A stretch of DNA of 64,000 nt from Zopfochytrium polystomum (Eukaryota > Chytridiomycota > Chytridiomycetes > Chytridiales > Chytridiaceae), in NCBI GenBank assembly GCA_025765615.1, contig JAIVFJ010000059.1, positions 1-64,000 of the forward strand. Reading direction: 5' to 3'. Each line of letters starts with the position of its first letter. Position 1 is the first letter of the stretch. The notes beneath the pieces are model-generated. The model was not told the DNA's origin. It saw only the letters and a program-made list of their open reading frames with translations, and searched no databases. Made by a program: the position numbers and the translations under genes. Shown piece by piece: positions 31,869-43,484 of the stretch.

Positions 31869-32591
31869 TCAATTTTCAATAGTATTGCAATCAAAGAAAA
31901 GGGGAAAAGGACAAAACAAAGACACTACTTTGGTTCCTTCTTTGTTTCCTTCCTCCTCCGCCTCCTCCAACACCATCCCAAGAAGCCCCACAATCAATTC
32001 TTCGCTCCAGAAAGATTCATTCTCTTTCAAAAGCAACGTGCATTCAAAATTCTCCGGCAGCATAGATTTCTGGTCGTCAGAGTGAACAAAATAACATTTG
32101 CTGAAGAGCCTCTCGACAATGTTTGACGTTGGAGGTATCCATGACAGGGCTGGATAGTAGAAAGCACCACAACGCTGCTTCTTCCGCCATAATACTTTCC
32201 CAACTGCTCTTTGTTGGCGTGATAGGAGCTTCTCATGGCTGGAGCAAGCAGCCGAAATGACACAATCAGGCCAACCATATATTTTTCTTGCCTGACTATA
32301 AGTGTTAGCAAAACAGTTTCAAAATGGTTCAGAGAGACAATCACAAACCTTTTGATAGTTGACGTTGTGGCAGTTGACACCAAAAGGAGCCATCATCTCT
32401 TGTCAATTGAGGTGAACACTTCTAATGTGACAAGCAAGGTTACTGTAGCTGTGAGTGAGCTCTTGTTTGATTAACTTGGTTCCTGGACACAAAGTGCATT
32501 TATGGTGGGCGCTCTGGCTCAGTTCAAATAATTGACAGGAAATCTCCTTGTGTGAGAAGTTGCAGCCAGCATTCGTAGAAACTTCAGCCAT
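31869..32591 (-). mobile_element. hAT transposase relic: BED finger and hATC dimerisation domain
   Basis: On the minus strand the N-terminal piece (32591-32403) carries a BED-type finger, KCTLCPG with GTKLIKQELTHSYSNLACHIRSVHL (C-x2-C, H-x4-H). The C-terminal piece (about 32140-31869) reads WIPPTSNIVERLFSKC, then QKSMLPENFECTLLLKENESFW. This is the hATC dimerisation domain (VERLFS motif, LPENFE, LLLKEN). The catalytic DDE core between them is deleted or scrambled, and stops interrupt the middle (32380-32150). Terminal inverted repeats were not found. It is an internally deleted, inactive copy; hAT identity follows from the two flanking motifs. Confidence 0.65.
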
Positions 32592-32691
32592 TCTTTATGT
32601 AGATGAGGTTTTACTGTCGATGGTTTGCTGGGTCAGTGGGTGGAGGGTGACAGCAGGGGTCTGGGTTGGGGGTGTTGTCCGTTGCAGCAAT

Positions 32692-33309
32692 TTAGATTGC
32701 TTTCAAACCAAACCTGCCCTGGTGCCACTGTGCCCGCTCTCCGTTGCGACTCTGGCCACAAATACGAGATCCAGTTTTTCCGCAGTCCGTGCTCTTGATC
32801 CAGTCCAGCACCGCTACCAAACCGTGAGCCGCAGCGTGGAAGGCCGCTTCGCGCAGATGGATGGTCGCAAAGCGTTCACCGACGCTGGCTTTGACCATGG
32901 ATGCTACGCGGCGGCGGAGGTGAGCCAGCTGCAGCGCATCGTCGTCCGAAAAGTCGAGGGCGACGATCCAGTCCACGGTCGCTCCGAGAACCGCCTCACT
33001 TTCGAGCCAGCGGAGCGCGGCCGCGTGCGTCGACGACGGCTGAAACCCGCGCGGCCGGACGGCGCTGTCCTGCGGGTCCCAGCCTTCCGTCCTTTTGCAC
33101 CATTCGAGAGCTTGAAGCGATCGGCGCCGTGGAGGAACAGAAGCACGGTGAGATGGACGGGGACGGGACCCACTCGCAGTGACAGTGGCAGTGGCGGTGG
33201 CATAGTGGCTGCGCCACTTCCTTTGTCCACCAAACACACAGTAATTTTTCTTTGCATCACTCATTCTTTGCGTCAACCGCTGGTACTTGGTAATTATTAG
33301 CCTTTCCAC
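32692..33309 (-). CDS. Ankyrin-like repeat protein, fragment or short gene
   Basis: A 205-residue frame shows helix-pair units typical of degenerate ankyrin repeats: ALEWCKRTEGWDP, STHAAALRWLESEAVLGA, LREAAFHAAAHGLVAVLDWIKS. The order AA..GH..VL.WL is common in large ankyrin families of protists and early fungi. The upstream start at 33309 follows a serine/arginine-rich stretch and may be wrong. The frame ends at TAA near 32692. Function unknown; probably protein binding. Confidence 0.5.
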   Translation of the reverse strand: MERLIITKYQRLTQRMSDAKKNYCVFGGQRKWRSHYATATATVTASGSRPRPSHRASVPPRRRSLQALEWCKRTEGWDPQDSAVRPRGFQPSSTHAAALRWLESEAVLGATVDWIVALDFSDDDALQLAHLRRRVASMVKASVGERFATIHLREAAFHAAAHGLVAVLDWIKSTDCGKTGSRICGQSRNGERAQWHQGRFGLKAI

Positions 33310-33591
33310 GCTCCCGCCCGCCCCCTTTTCTTTTCTTTATCTTCCTTTGTGCACGTACGCTGTCGCGGTCGCGGATCCCATCGCGGGCTCGTACGTTTTT
33401 GGACGTAAATTTTCACGAGGGAGCGTCCGAATCCCGGGGCGAGCCGGCGAACATTCTTGTCTCAAATTCAGAAAAAAAAAATATATTTAGATGAAAAGAC
33501 CAATGACCACCAAAAAAAAAAAAAAAAAAAAGATCGTACTCCCAATATTTGTTGAACTCACCAGAACACAAACAACGTCGAACGCGAAAAG
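33310..33591. other. Intergenic; poly-A tract
   Basis: No coding sequence is seen. It contains poly(A) at 33512-33531 and is the presumed promoter of the membrane-protein gene starting at 33592. Confidence 0.5.
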
Positions 33592-35549
33592 ATGGACCCG
33601 GCCAGCCATTTGATCTCGCTTGGCGCGTCTATCCTTATCTCGGCGTGCTCGACCGTCGTGCTTGTGAGAACGCGCGTGTGCGAGAGGGAGAGATGAGAGG
33701 GACGGAGGGAGGGGTGTGAGAGAACGCGCAGTCCTAGTAATGTGACTTGCGTCGATAGCTCCGCTCCTTTGTTGCGGCGTGCTGGCGACAGCGGCCGGAG
33801 TCGCCCTCAACCGAGAGAAAGTCACACTGCGAACGCGGCGGTCGCAAAAAAAAAAAAAAAACGACCTTCACCCCCTTCCTCCTCACCCTCACCGGCCAAA
33901 CCCGTTTTCCGTTCACCCCCATACACAACTCAAAACAACTCAAAACAAGGCCGTCGTGTTCTGGGACTCGATCGCCAAGATTAACAATGGCTTTCTTTTT
34001 TGGTCCATGATCGTCGGGATCGCCATCCAAATCGAGAGCGGGTTCGCCGGAGGGTTCCTTTTCCTGCAGGTGTCCAAGAACTTTGACTTTAACGCGTTCA
34101 ACGACAACAACTGGATCAACGGACGTTCGTAAAATCGCGCCCCCCAGCCCTTTCTTTCTTGCCCCTGATTCGTTGAGGGGCTCTCTATCTCTCTCGCACC
34201 CGTTGCGCCATTTCTAACTTTGAGTTTTTCTGCCCTTCGATGAAAACCGCGACCCTCGGCCACAGACATTAGCTGTTTTGGGGTACGCACCCACGCCATG
34301 CCAATTAATTTTATTTTATTTTATTTTTTTTTTTTTTTTTTTGCTTCGTGCTGGAATACCGAAGTATAACATAACGCGGCCCTCCAAAAGTTTCCAGTTT
34401 TCTTGTACCACGCCGCACACCGAAGCCTTCTTATTGCCTGCCCACGCTCTGCTCTTCGTCACATTGTCCCAGCGATAGTGTTTGTATGCGGCGCCACTCT
34501 GAACCTGTAAGTGAAAAATAGATGCTACAGACCCCAATTAAACCGAACGACGTAACCCGCAACTTTCCTTTTCAGGACTGGTAAGACGGTCGCACAATAC
34601 CACTTCTTACCAAACCCACTCACACGCACTGCCATTCGACAGGTTTGCAGTACTACCACAAGAACTGGCAGGTACCATACACGAAAAGGTTGGAATCGTT
34701 TCAAATCTCTCTAAACTGTTTCCATCCTCTGTAGGAGACGCACAATTTGTACCAGATCCCGGCCTTCACGACCACGAACTATGTCGTCCTGTTCTACAAC
34801 GTGATCGTCATGGTCTCCTTCTTTCTACTGTCTCAGATCACCATCATCCAAAGCATGTCGGAAGTGTACAAGACCCCGGTGTCATTTTTGATCGTCGTAA
34901 AGATCCTCGCTCGATGTATCGTGTACGCCGCGCTTTGCGTTTCGTACGTTCTTCTTGCAAGTACGTGGCGCACGAAAAACGCGTCTGATAGGGGGGGGGG
35001 GGGGGGGGGGGGTTCGGCCACACAAGTCTTTCTGAGTCTAACACCAGATAACCTCCTCTTACAGGCACATTTGTTCCCTGGGCGCAATACGGTGAGTGTA
35101 GCTTTCCACCCCTCGGCCCTAGGAGGTGCACCGCATTACTAAGCATGTGATTCGCTCCGCCGACGCGCGTTCACGGCCTTACTTCCCATCGACAACCCCA
35201 CCGCAGCGCCGTAAGCGTTGTTTTTCGTTTCAGGGCTCCAACCTCAATCTCACGCGTCCGCCCGCGCTACCCTTCATTACCTCCCTCGCCCTCGAAAACT
35301 CTGCCCTCAAAAAACGCTTTCCCTTCCTCCCAACAAAAAAAAAAAAAAAAAAAAAAAAACACCCCAAAAAAAAGATTCGGTCCCCATGTCGCGCTCAACC
35401 TCATGATAGCCATGCTCCTCTCGGACGCGGGCATGGTGCGCGACATCTTTCAGCACTTTAACGGCGCGAGCAAGACCAAGACCGTCAGCGGACCGACAAG
35501 CAGCCAGCACGGGGTGTCGAGCAGCATGAGGCCAGCCAAGGACGTGTAA
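33592..35549 (+). CDS. Multi-pass membrane protein, about 279 residues, nine exons
   Basis: Predicted exons: 33592-33663, 33950-34124, 34398-34506, 34576-34580, 34643-34671, 34735-34960, 35065-35091, 35234-35255, 35375-35549. All phases close and the sum is 840 nt. About seven hydrophobic segments appear: SLGASILISACSTVVL; GFLFWSMIVGIAIQIESGF; GGFLFLQV; IVPAIVFVCGATLNL; YVVLFYNVIVMVSFFLLS; FLIVVKILARCIVYAALC; ALNLMIAMLL. The soluble tail is Ser/Lys-rich and ends MRPAKDV. Topology is receptor-like (7TM), but I recognise no family signature. Most donors are GTAAGT/GTGAGT-like. Two (GTTCGT at 34125, GTCCGC at 35256) are weak, so exon 2-3 and 7-9 joins are less certain; a 17-nt exon near 34267 is an alternative. 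Genes on both sides are unrelated. Confidence 0.65.
34576..34580 (+). other. Five-nucleotide microexon (GACTG)
   Basis: GACTG is flanked by a consensus acceptor (CTTTTCAG) and donor (GTAAGA), between introns of 69 and 62 nt. Including it joins ...ATLNL to TGLQYYHKNW and keeps the hydrophobic frame of the next exons. Skipping it would shift 34643-34960 into another frame. Confidence 0.6.
34991..35012 (+). repeat. Run of 22 G inside an intron
   Basis: An uninterrupted G tract of 22 lies in the 104-nt intron 34961-35064 of the membrane-protein gene. It can form a G-quadruplex in the pre-mRNA or DNA. Length may be affected by sequencing. Confidence 0.8.
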
Positions 35550-35601
35550 AGGAGGAAAAAATGCTTTTCGGCCACAGATTCTTTTTTTTTTTCATTTCAT
35601 T

Positions 35602-35633
<32 letters not shown>

Positions 35634-36272
35634 CACCTGGGCGTATGACTGTGAATTTCATGCACCTTGAGATTTTGAGGCAGCAAAAAAAATGTTGGTG
35701 GAGGGCAAAAATAAAAAAACTTTTGACTATTGGAGACGGACCACCCCACCCCAAATGGAGACCCGACCACCACCTCCTAATCGAAAACGTTTTTGTGGTC
35801 CACCTCAACTCAAGGAATATGAATGAAATTCACTGAAAGCAGCAACTGTAACAGATTTTTTACGAATTTTATTCTTTTTTTTTCGTTCTCCTTTGTGACC
35901 GGCCTCTTCAAACCCCACGATTCTCTTCCCTTCCACAAGGCGCGCTCAAGTCGATCGGCTCGAGGTCTCCGGGGGGGGGGGCCCTCGCGACCTCTACAAA
36001 CGTGGCAGTCTCGTGTAGCATATGAACCAGCCCATCCTGACCGGCGGCGACCTTGGTGAGCTAGGGCCTAGCGCGCCAAGTCTTGCGGTCTCGTGCGTTC
36101 CGCGCTTGTCGCCGTGGGGGCGAGGGAACCGTTTGAGAGAGAGGAAGACTGGGCGGGGTGGGTGGGTGGGGGTTAAAAATATATTGGTATGCATACACGC
36201 GAAGGTTGCGGGTGGTGGTTGGGTGGGGGAACCCGTCTCGAAACTACTCGGTGGAATGCCCCCCAACCCGTG

Positions 36273-36305
<33 letters not shown>

Positions 36306-36345
36306 AAAATAGTAACAAGGGAAGGGGGGAAAAAAAAAATAAATT
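35550..36345. other. Intergenic; T and CA tracts, no supported gene
   Basis: Contains poly(T) at 35607-35633 and (CA)n at 36282-36306. A short ATG exon-like stretch at 36022-36055 (MNQPILTGGDL then GTGAGC) cannot be joined in phase to the gene at 36346 and is not called. Confidence 0.5.
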
Positions 36346-37432
36346 ATGCAGTACCGCGCCTCCCTCGCGCGGCGCCGCCGCAACAGCGACGCCGCGGCCG
36401 CCGCCGACCGCGTCGAGGAGGTCTTTGGCAGCGCGTTCGGCCGCGCCGTCGACTTTAGCTGCGTCGTTCTGATCGCGCTCGGTGAGCCGGAGGGTTTCTT
36501 TTTTTTTTTTTTTAATTTTACGTGCGAAAAGAACCGAACTCACAACTCGCGCAACACCGACAGTGTTTGCCCTCTTCTTCCAGCCCGACGCGTTGTCCTT
36601 CTTCGCCTCCCAGCGAAACCGCAGCGGCGGCGGCAACGACGACGCGTCAACGGCCGCGCAACGCGACCCCGCCCTCGCCGCCGCCGTCGTCTCGCCGCCG
36701 CACCCGGCGGCCCCCTCCGCAACAGCAGCAACAACAACAACTAAAACAACAACCGCCAACGCGGTCAAGTCGCGTGGGTTCTGGCGCTCCCTTTTTGCCG
36801 ACGAGCATCACCCCGCCGTGCCGCGCGCCGCGCCCGACACCGACACCGACAACTACGCCGACGCCGACGCCGGCACGGCCGACGCCGACCCCGCCGCCGC
36901 CGCCGACCCCGGCACCGACCCCACCGCGCCCGACAACCGTCCCACGGCCCGCAACTTCCTCTCCCGCGCCGTGCTCGTCGACGTCTTCCCAGCGCTCGAC
37001 GCGGTGCTTCCCTCGGAGCCGCACCTCGCGGCGGCCGTCGCGCGCGCGGCCGCCGCGCTCTTTGGCGACCCGGCGCAGCGCGCGGCGGTCGCGGCCGCGG
37101 CCGCGAAACGCGCGGGCGCGCTGAACCGCGCGTGGCGCGGCGGCGGCGGCGGCGGCGGAGGTGGGCCCGCCGCAGGTAAGGGAGAGGGGCAAGTGGAGGG
37201 AGAGACGGAGGAGGAAGAGGAAGGGGAAGCCGCGGCGGTGGTGGCGCTGCGTCGGGCGGCGGACGCGGTCGCGAAGTTCTGGTCTGCGCCGCCGGCGGGG
37301 AGGAGCGCGCGGCGTGGCGGGGGTAGGAGGAGGAGGCGTTCGAAGCAGCAGCAGCCGCAGCAGCAGAAACGGGCGCGGGACGCGCGGGGCGGCCGCGGCG
37401 CTCGCGACACCCGTCGTGCAAAGGCCTCCGCG

Positions 37433-37463
<31 letters not shown>

Positions 37464-37759
37464 GTGTGGATGACTTTGCGGCGGTGGCGGTAGACGACAA
37501 CGACGACGACGACGACGGCGGCGACGACGACGCGGCGCTGCTTGCGGCGCTGCTGGAGGCGCTCGACGACGATGACAGCGGCCGCACCGAAGGAGAAGGA
37601 AACGGAGGAGGAGGAGGAGGAGGAGAGCGAGTGCCTCCGCGCCGCGGTCGCCGGCCGATCGGGCTGCTGCTCGACGCGCTCGCACGGTCGGTGGACGGTC
37701 GCGCGGCGGGAGGCGGTGGCGCGCGGAGAAATGCGGCCGGGAGTGCAAGGCATGCGTAG
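36346..37759 (+). CDS. Low-complexity charged protein with one membrane helix
   Basis: Exons 36346-36481 and 36564-37759 join in phase (82-nt intron GTGAGC to CCGACAG), giving 443 residues. The junction restores a hydrophobic helix, SCVVLIALVFALFFQ, near residues 38-53. It is followed by repeated Asp/Ala-Thr runs, a helical stretch FLSRAVLVDVFPALDAVL and AAAVARAAAALF, Gly and Glu tracts, an Arg/Lys-rich segment (GGGRRRRRSK), a Pro10-like run, and acidic DDNDDDDDGGDDD. The second half is probably disordered. I recognise no family. GC content is extreme and the long open frames on the other strand here are shadows. A single-pass membrane protein with a charged tail is the only safe description. 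Confidence 0.55.
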
Positions 37760-38615
37760 GGATTTACGGTGTGTGAATTTGGTGGGGGGACTGTGAGGGG
37801 GTTCCAAGAAGGGTAGTCGGTTGTTTTTAATTATTGAAACTACATACATACATCTTTTTTTTTGGTTGTGGTGAACACTTTTGCGTGAAATAAGCGCCCT
37901 GGCAGTTTGAATAGACGTACAGGTCGCATGAATTGGAAGCGAGTAGCGAGGGGTGGGCAGAACTGGGGGGGAACTTCATAACTTGGGGAGATGTTTGGGG
38001 ATTGTGTCTTCCTGACTGGATGTTGGGTTGAGAGCGTGGGAGCCGAGCGGAGAGGGACCGTCGGACGGCATGCATTGCTGTACGCAGCCCCCAATGACCG
38101 CCGACTTTGTCGCTCACACTGGCGATACCCCCTCGACGTTTCTTCCTTCTTCGCGCGAGATTATTACTTTCGCAAAGCCTTTCCCGTTAGGGTTACAACA
38201 CCCGACGGTGTGTTTTTTCTTTCCAGCCGCACCTCCACGTTCACTTGCTTCCACGACTCGGGGGCTGGAAACCAGGAAAGAAAGAAACAAAGAAAAAAAA
38301 GGGGGTGGGGGCGGGACGAGTGAGAAGGGCACTCGTAGGACAGGAGGGGAACAGAATGGGGAGAAGGGGGGGTGTGGCTTCCAACGGCGCACAGCAGGGA
38401 AAGGGAAAGGGAGAGTGAACGAGTGATGTACACTCAAAGCGGATGGAAAAAAAAAGAAGGCTGACAACGGCAGCGGAAGCAGAAACACTGGGATGGGGAC
38501 AGAAAAAAAGAGAAAAACTGAGGAGGAAAAAATTGGAGTCCCAAGGAGAAAAAGGGCAAAGCTACCAGATAGCGAATGCCCCCTTATGCCGTACAAGCCC
38601 CCTCTCTCCATCTCA
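37760..38615. other. Intergenic between convergent genes
   Basis: No gene is supported. The stretch holds the 3' ends of the gene at 36346 (plus) and of INO1 (minus), with A-rich and GA-rich tracts. Confidence 0.5.
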
Positions 38616-40619
38616 TCACCACACCCTGGCCTCCAGGAGCATGTCGGACTGGGGCGGCAGGCCGACGCACGCGCGGAAGACGTTTTCGAGGGCGGCCCGC
38701 TGCTTTGCGAGGGCGTTGACGACGGGAGTGCCGCGCGGGACGACGGGGGCCTTGAGCATGTAGCTAAGGAGGGAGAGGACCGAGTGGAAGGGGGCAAAGT
38801 CGTCGCCGCTGCCGGCCGTGCGGTACTCGATGCGGGTGAAGAGCTCGGTGAGGATCGCGAGGTCGAGGATCAGCGGCGACGCCAGGAGCGAGTCTTCGCA
38901 GACGTTGTAGATCGAGAGCGTGTTGCGGCCGCTAGTGGAGCAAGACGAGCAAGGAACAATTGCGTGAGACAAGCGGTCGGACTCGACATAAAAAAGCCCT
39001 CCCTTTACCCCATAAAGATTTCGCTGACGTATTCGTCGAGCGCGCGCTTGCTGTCGCCGACGGCGGGGCAGTACTTGATGACGACCAAGTGATCTGGGTG
39101 TTCGCCCTTCTTGTACAGCAGGCCGTTGGAGGCAACCATGTCGTCGACGACGTTGCTCTTTGAAATCTCCTTGGACCTAAACTGCTGCGGGGCCGAAAGG
39201 TTCTTCCCGTCGTTGTTGCCGAGGTGGTTGTACGACGTAATCGCGAGGGGCTTGAGACCCGCCGAGACGAGGAAGTCAACGAGCACCGACTTGAGCTTGG
39301 TCTGGCCCGACTTGAAGTCGTCGCCGCCAATGTGCACGCGGTGGCGCTCGGCGAGGTCCATGCAGCCAGGAACAAACGTGTTCTGCGGGGAGCCGTTGAT
39401 GAAAGGGCAACCCTCGAGGATCGAGGCGACGGCGAAGATGGTGGACGGGGCGATCTCATCATGGCCGGCGTCGATGGCGGCGAGAAGATTGGCTTCAGTG
39501 TCGTTCACGCCGGGGATGATCTAGAGTTGTGCAAGAATCACATCACTGATGAGAAGACGGTTTCGAAGACGATCAAAAGCCGGTGGCGCGCTCGCACGAG
39601 AACTGTCTGGGATGGACGCAGACTAATGATATCGAAGGGGTGCGCAGGAGACAAGTTTTGAGCAACTCACATCGGCGTAACGCTCCGTGTTTGCGGTCCA
39701 CAGGACGACGACGCGGTCGAGGCCGTGTTGGGCCTTGAATTGGCGAATATCGTTGCGAATGTGCTCGACGTGTTCCTTCTTCGTTCCAGGGACGACATTG
39801 TCGGCGCGGTCCTCCTGGTTGGCCGCAATGAAGTCCGGGTAGTAGATGGACGGCAGCGGAACAAACTGGGCCAGCTCGGGGGCGACCTGGCGCTGAAGGT
39901 CGTAGTCGAGCACTTTGGCGCGTTCCATAGCCTGGGCGAGGTTGGCTTTGTTGATGTCCCAGCCGCCAATAACGAGGTCGTTGGGGTGGACCATGGGCAG
40001 AATGTCCTTGAAAGGAATGAAAAAGTCCTTGCCGCTTTCGTCGAGGCCAAGCTTGAGAGTGGAGCTCTGCGTAACAGAGCCGATGTAGTTGGGGCGCTGG
40101 AGGCCCTCCTTGGTGCGCCAGGTGATGCCCAGGCGGTTGGCCACGATCGAGGCGGTAAGGGTCGAGCCGTTGTTGCCGCCCCATCCAACCAACATCAAAC
40201 TGTCGATAGCGCAGCGGCCGAGCAACGTGGATCGAGTCCAAAGAGATAGTGTTTTTTTTGGGTGAGGTATTGTTGACGTTAGCATTCGATCTCGAGCGAA
40301 CTCCAAAAACGCAGCGGACGGAGAAAAAGAGGATGACGAACAACGCGAAAAGAATCGAAAAAGAAAAAGGGAGAAATAAAATGTCAAATTACCCAACGCG
40401 AGGAACATTCCTCGCCACCTTGAACTCGTAGACGGTCTCGGTCGGGACGACCGTAACGCTGCCGGCAGGTTCGCGCACAACCTTGGCGTCGCGGTACGTG
40501 TACGTCGACAATATGTGTTCGTCCGTGTAAACGACGTTCGGCGAAGACACCTTGAACGCGAGCGGGGTGGCGGCAACGGCCGGGGCCGAGTCGGAGATCA
40601 TATCATCTTTGGGGGACAT
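38616..40619 (-). CDS. INO1: Inositol-3-phosphate synthase (myo-inositol-1-phosphate synthase)
   Basis: The enzyme converts D-glucose 6-phosphate to 1D-myo-inositol 3-phosphate with NAD, the first step of inositol synthesis in the cytosol. Four exons (40393-40619, 39671-40199, 39009-39520, 38616-38931) with canonical GT-AG introns in phase give 527 residues, close to yeast Ino1 (533). Hallmarks in order: [15 protein letters not shown] (NAD-binding glycine loop, completed across intron 1), [132 protein letters not shown]. All catalytic-region motifs are intact. ATG 40619 gives an N terminus of normal length. T-rich DNA lies upstream. Inositol regulation is common in fungi, but I identified no UASino site. 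Confidence 0.97.
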
Positions 40620-42202
40620 TGCTTTTTGGTTACGTTGGGGGGTCTTCTTTGTTTTTGCTGCTGTTTTTCTCTTTTTTTTTTTTGTTTTTCGTTTTTGCTC
40701 CTTCGGTTGCTTTATACTCTTTCAGTGCTTAAGAGTCGAACGCGCCGAAGACAGGTAGTGTTGTTGGGTGTTGGTCGTGCGAAGAGTGACGCTAGCTCGA
40801 CTGCTAGATTGTTGGTGTGTGAGTGAGTGTGTGTGCGTGTGACTTGCTTGTTGTGGGGGTTGCTTGCGATGAAGTTCGAAAAGACGGCTTATAGTCCACC
40901 GAGGTCGATGGCGGACTGCTCACTGGGCGGTGGTCGCGAAACTACTTGGGCTTTGTGGACTTTCGCTGACCCCGGTGGCTGTTGTGCGCGCTGTAGAGCT
41001 GATTCGAGCTGGCAGCGCGCGAGGGAGGGAGGGTGATGGTGGTGGCGGTGGGCGGCATTGATTACAATTGGAATTTCAGCGATGTGGGTTGTTTGGTTTT
41101 GTTGGTTTTGATCGATTGATTGATATAATGGGTCAGCGATCAGTGTCTGTCTGTCTGTCTGTCCGTCATGACACGACGCTCATTTGCGCGATCGTGATCG
41201 GGCGAGTCCACTCGCGCAGCGCAGCGAGCGCTCTTCACCCTTCCTCCTCCTTCGCGCCTCTCAACGCGGCCAAGCAGATCCGGGGGTTAATGCGTCAAGA
41301 AATGCAAGAGGGTAACGGAGCAACTTGTGAAACCGGTTCCCAACGATCGCGGCAGATGCGATCAGGCAGGCAGGCAGGCAGGCAGGGATCAGGAGACACA
41401 CTCGCGCCCCTCTCATCCATTGCATCGCTTTTCGTTTTTGTTCTTCCAACTTCTCCCGATCGACCGACGACGCGAGCCGTCTACCAACATCCAGGTGCCT
41501 GCATGGCATGGCGGCGACGACCCAACGCATGCGCTGCGGCGGCCAAACTAATACCCCCCCTTCCATCTTGTGCATCCCATCGACAGATCCGAGGGTGGGC
41601 TATGAGGAGAAGGACGAGGAGGAGGTAGAAGCGGGTGGGTGGGGGGTACTCACAACGTCTTGGGCAGTTCCTCCCGCGGAGGGTGAATCGCCAGGGAAGG
41701 TTGGGTGACTTGACGGATGATGGCTTCACAAAGCGAGAGAGAGAGCGGTCGATGACGAAATGCACGGGGGAAAAAAAAGGATGAAGGGAAAAGAGATTTT
41801 ATAATGGAAACTTGGCGAGCTTCACGGACGGAGGTTTTTCACCCTTCCAGGCAGAGAGAGAGACAGACAGACAGACAGACAGGCTGGACGTGAGAGAGAT
41901 AAGGCCGCTGTCTGTGTGCCCCGTTCGGAGAAGGACAAGGAGAAGAAAGAAACAACAAAAAAAAAAGGAAAAGAAAAGGGACGAGCCAGAGACAAAGCCA
42001 CGACGGCTTTCTGGCTTTCCTGCCTATTCCATTTTCTTCTTTTCTCTTGCATCCTGAGTCTCTTTTCTCTCCCTCACACACACACGCACACACAGACTCT
42101 CTCTCTCTCTCTCTCTCTCTGATCCCTTAAATCATGAATAGACCCATCGATACCTTTCTCCTCCATCCGTTCGTGTCCTTACAATACACACAAAAAAACA
42201 CA

Positions 42203-42239
<37 letters not shown>

Positions 42240-43484
42240 CTCACACACTCGCGCACGCACGACTAACCAGAGCAGGCTGGGCCGCACTAAAAACTCTGAA
42301 CCAAAACGTGCACAATATTTAATTAATCGAGGAGGAACAACCTTTTGCTGATTTCGAAAATCTGCTGTTGAACAACGGGAGAACTGAAAGGAAAAAAAAA
42401 AAAAAAAAAAAAAAAAAGCACGGCTTCAGTTTCTGCAAATCATTTTTATATTTTGATTTGGCGTGCGACGAGAGAGGGCAGCCGAGGTTACTTTGTCTTT
42501 TACCGAGGGGGGTACGTAGTACGTTGTTTGTCGCAAAGCGCAAAGCAATAAACCATCGTTTTTTGCGCCGGGCTAAATATTCATATCTGGGAGGATTTTT
42601 CCTTATGTCGCCGACTGTGGCAACATGTGCGCAGCTGGGTGGTCGTGGCATGTGTTGCCGGCTATCGTAGGTTTTCTGTCTCTCTGGGTCGGCGTTGTTG
42701 ATTTTTCGAATTTTGGAGAGCGACGATTCCCAGAGTGTTTCCGGACGAGGTGGATAAGCTTGAGGAGAGTAGGAAGGTTTAGTCAAAGGAGCAAAAGCCA
42801 CCAACCAGCGTTTTGAGCCCCGGCCTCCTGAGAGGTCCCTCAGGCCTGCATGGCGTTGGCGGCCACGGCGGCTTGGGTAAACAACAAAATCTCGTGACTG
42901 GGAGAAAGACTGAATTCCAAATGTTATGCCGATAAACCCGTTTTTTTTTTTTTTTTTGTTTTTCTTCCTTTTTTGGAGATAGAGGTCCCAGTTTTGCCCC
43001 TTTTGAAAAAAAAAAAACTGGGAAAAAAAGAATCGTCAGCCAAACCGTCAACGCAAGTTCCATTCAACGGCGGGACGGGTCATCATCAGGCACCTTCGCT
43101 TGTTGTAAACACGGGGGTGGTATTACTGTAATATTTGCAAGCTTTCTCAGGTTCATTCGTGGTGAATTCTTCGACATGATAGCATCGCCTGAGGGGGAAC
43201 CCGTAATTGTCCGCCTTTCTTTGTTTCTCAGAGCGGGGGTCCTGCCTGGCTTTTGCTGCAGCAGCATGCAGGCAAGGCAGATGTTGGTACGATATCGAGC
43301 AGGTTGGTTCTGGCAACGTCTTCCACGACGACAGCAACAACGGTAACCGAAACGAAAGCAATAGACAAAACGGAACGTGGCGCGTCAATCGTGTTTTTCG
43401 GACTTTTCAGCATTAACGATCTCAAAAAAAAAAAAAAAATATTCCTTCTCCCAATCTCAACCCCCTCCCCCGTCCCTCGTTCTT
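40620..43484. other. Long intergenic region, simple repeats only
   Basis: Contains poly(T) at 40672-40690, a TGTC array near 41146-41165, GCAG repeats near 41365-41388, GACA at 41860-41883, (CT)n at 42096-42120, (CA)n at 42208-42238, and poly(A) at 42391-42418 and 43424-43438. Open frames such as 41068-41628 (plus) and 42319-42804 (minus) have no domain and are not called. INO1 promoter elements are presumably in 40620-41060. Confidence 0.5.

Noticed and set aside
36022..36055. ATG exon-like stretch ending in GTGAGC as first exon of the 36346 gene
   Set aside because: Its phase (one leftover base) does not fit the available acceptors before the 36346 frame without a stop.
36765..37849. Several 240-400-codon minus-strand open frames
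   Set aside because: They are antisense shadows of the GC-extreme plus-strand gene; the plus strand has the phase-correct intron and membrane helix.
39111..40249. Plus-strand frames over INO1 and minus-strand alternative frames
   Set aside because: INO1 on the minus strand explains the whole interval with exact motifs and canonical introns.
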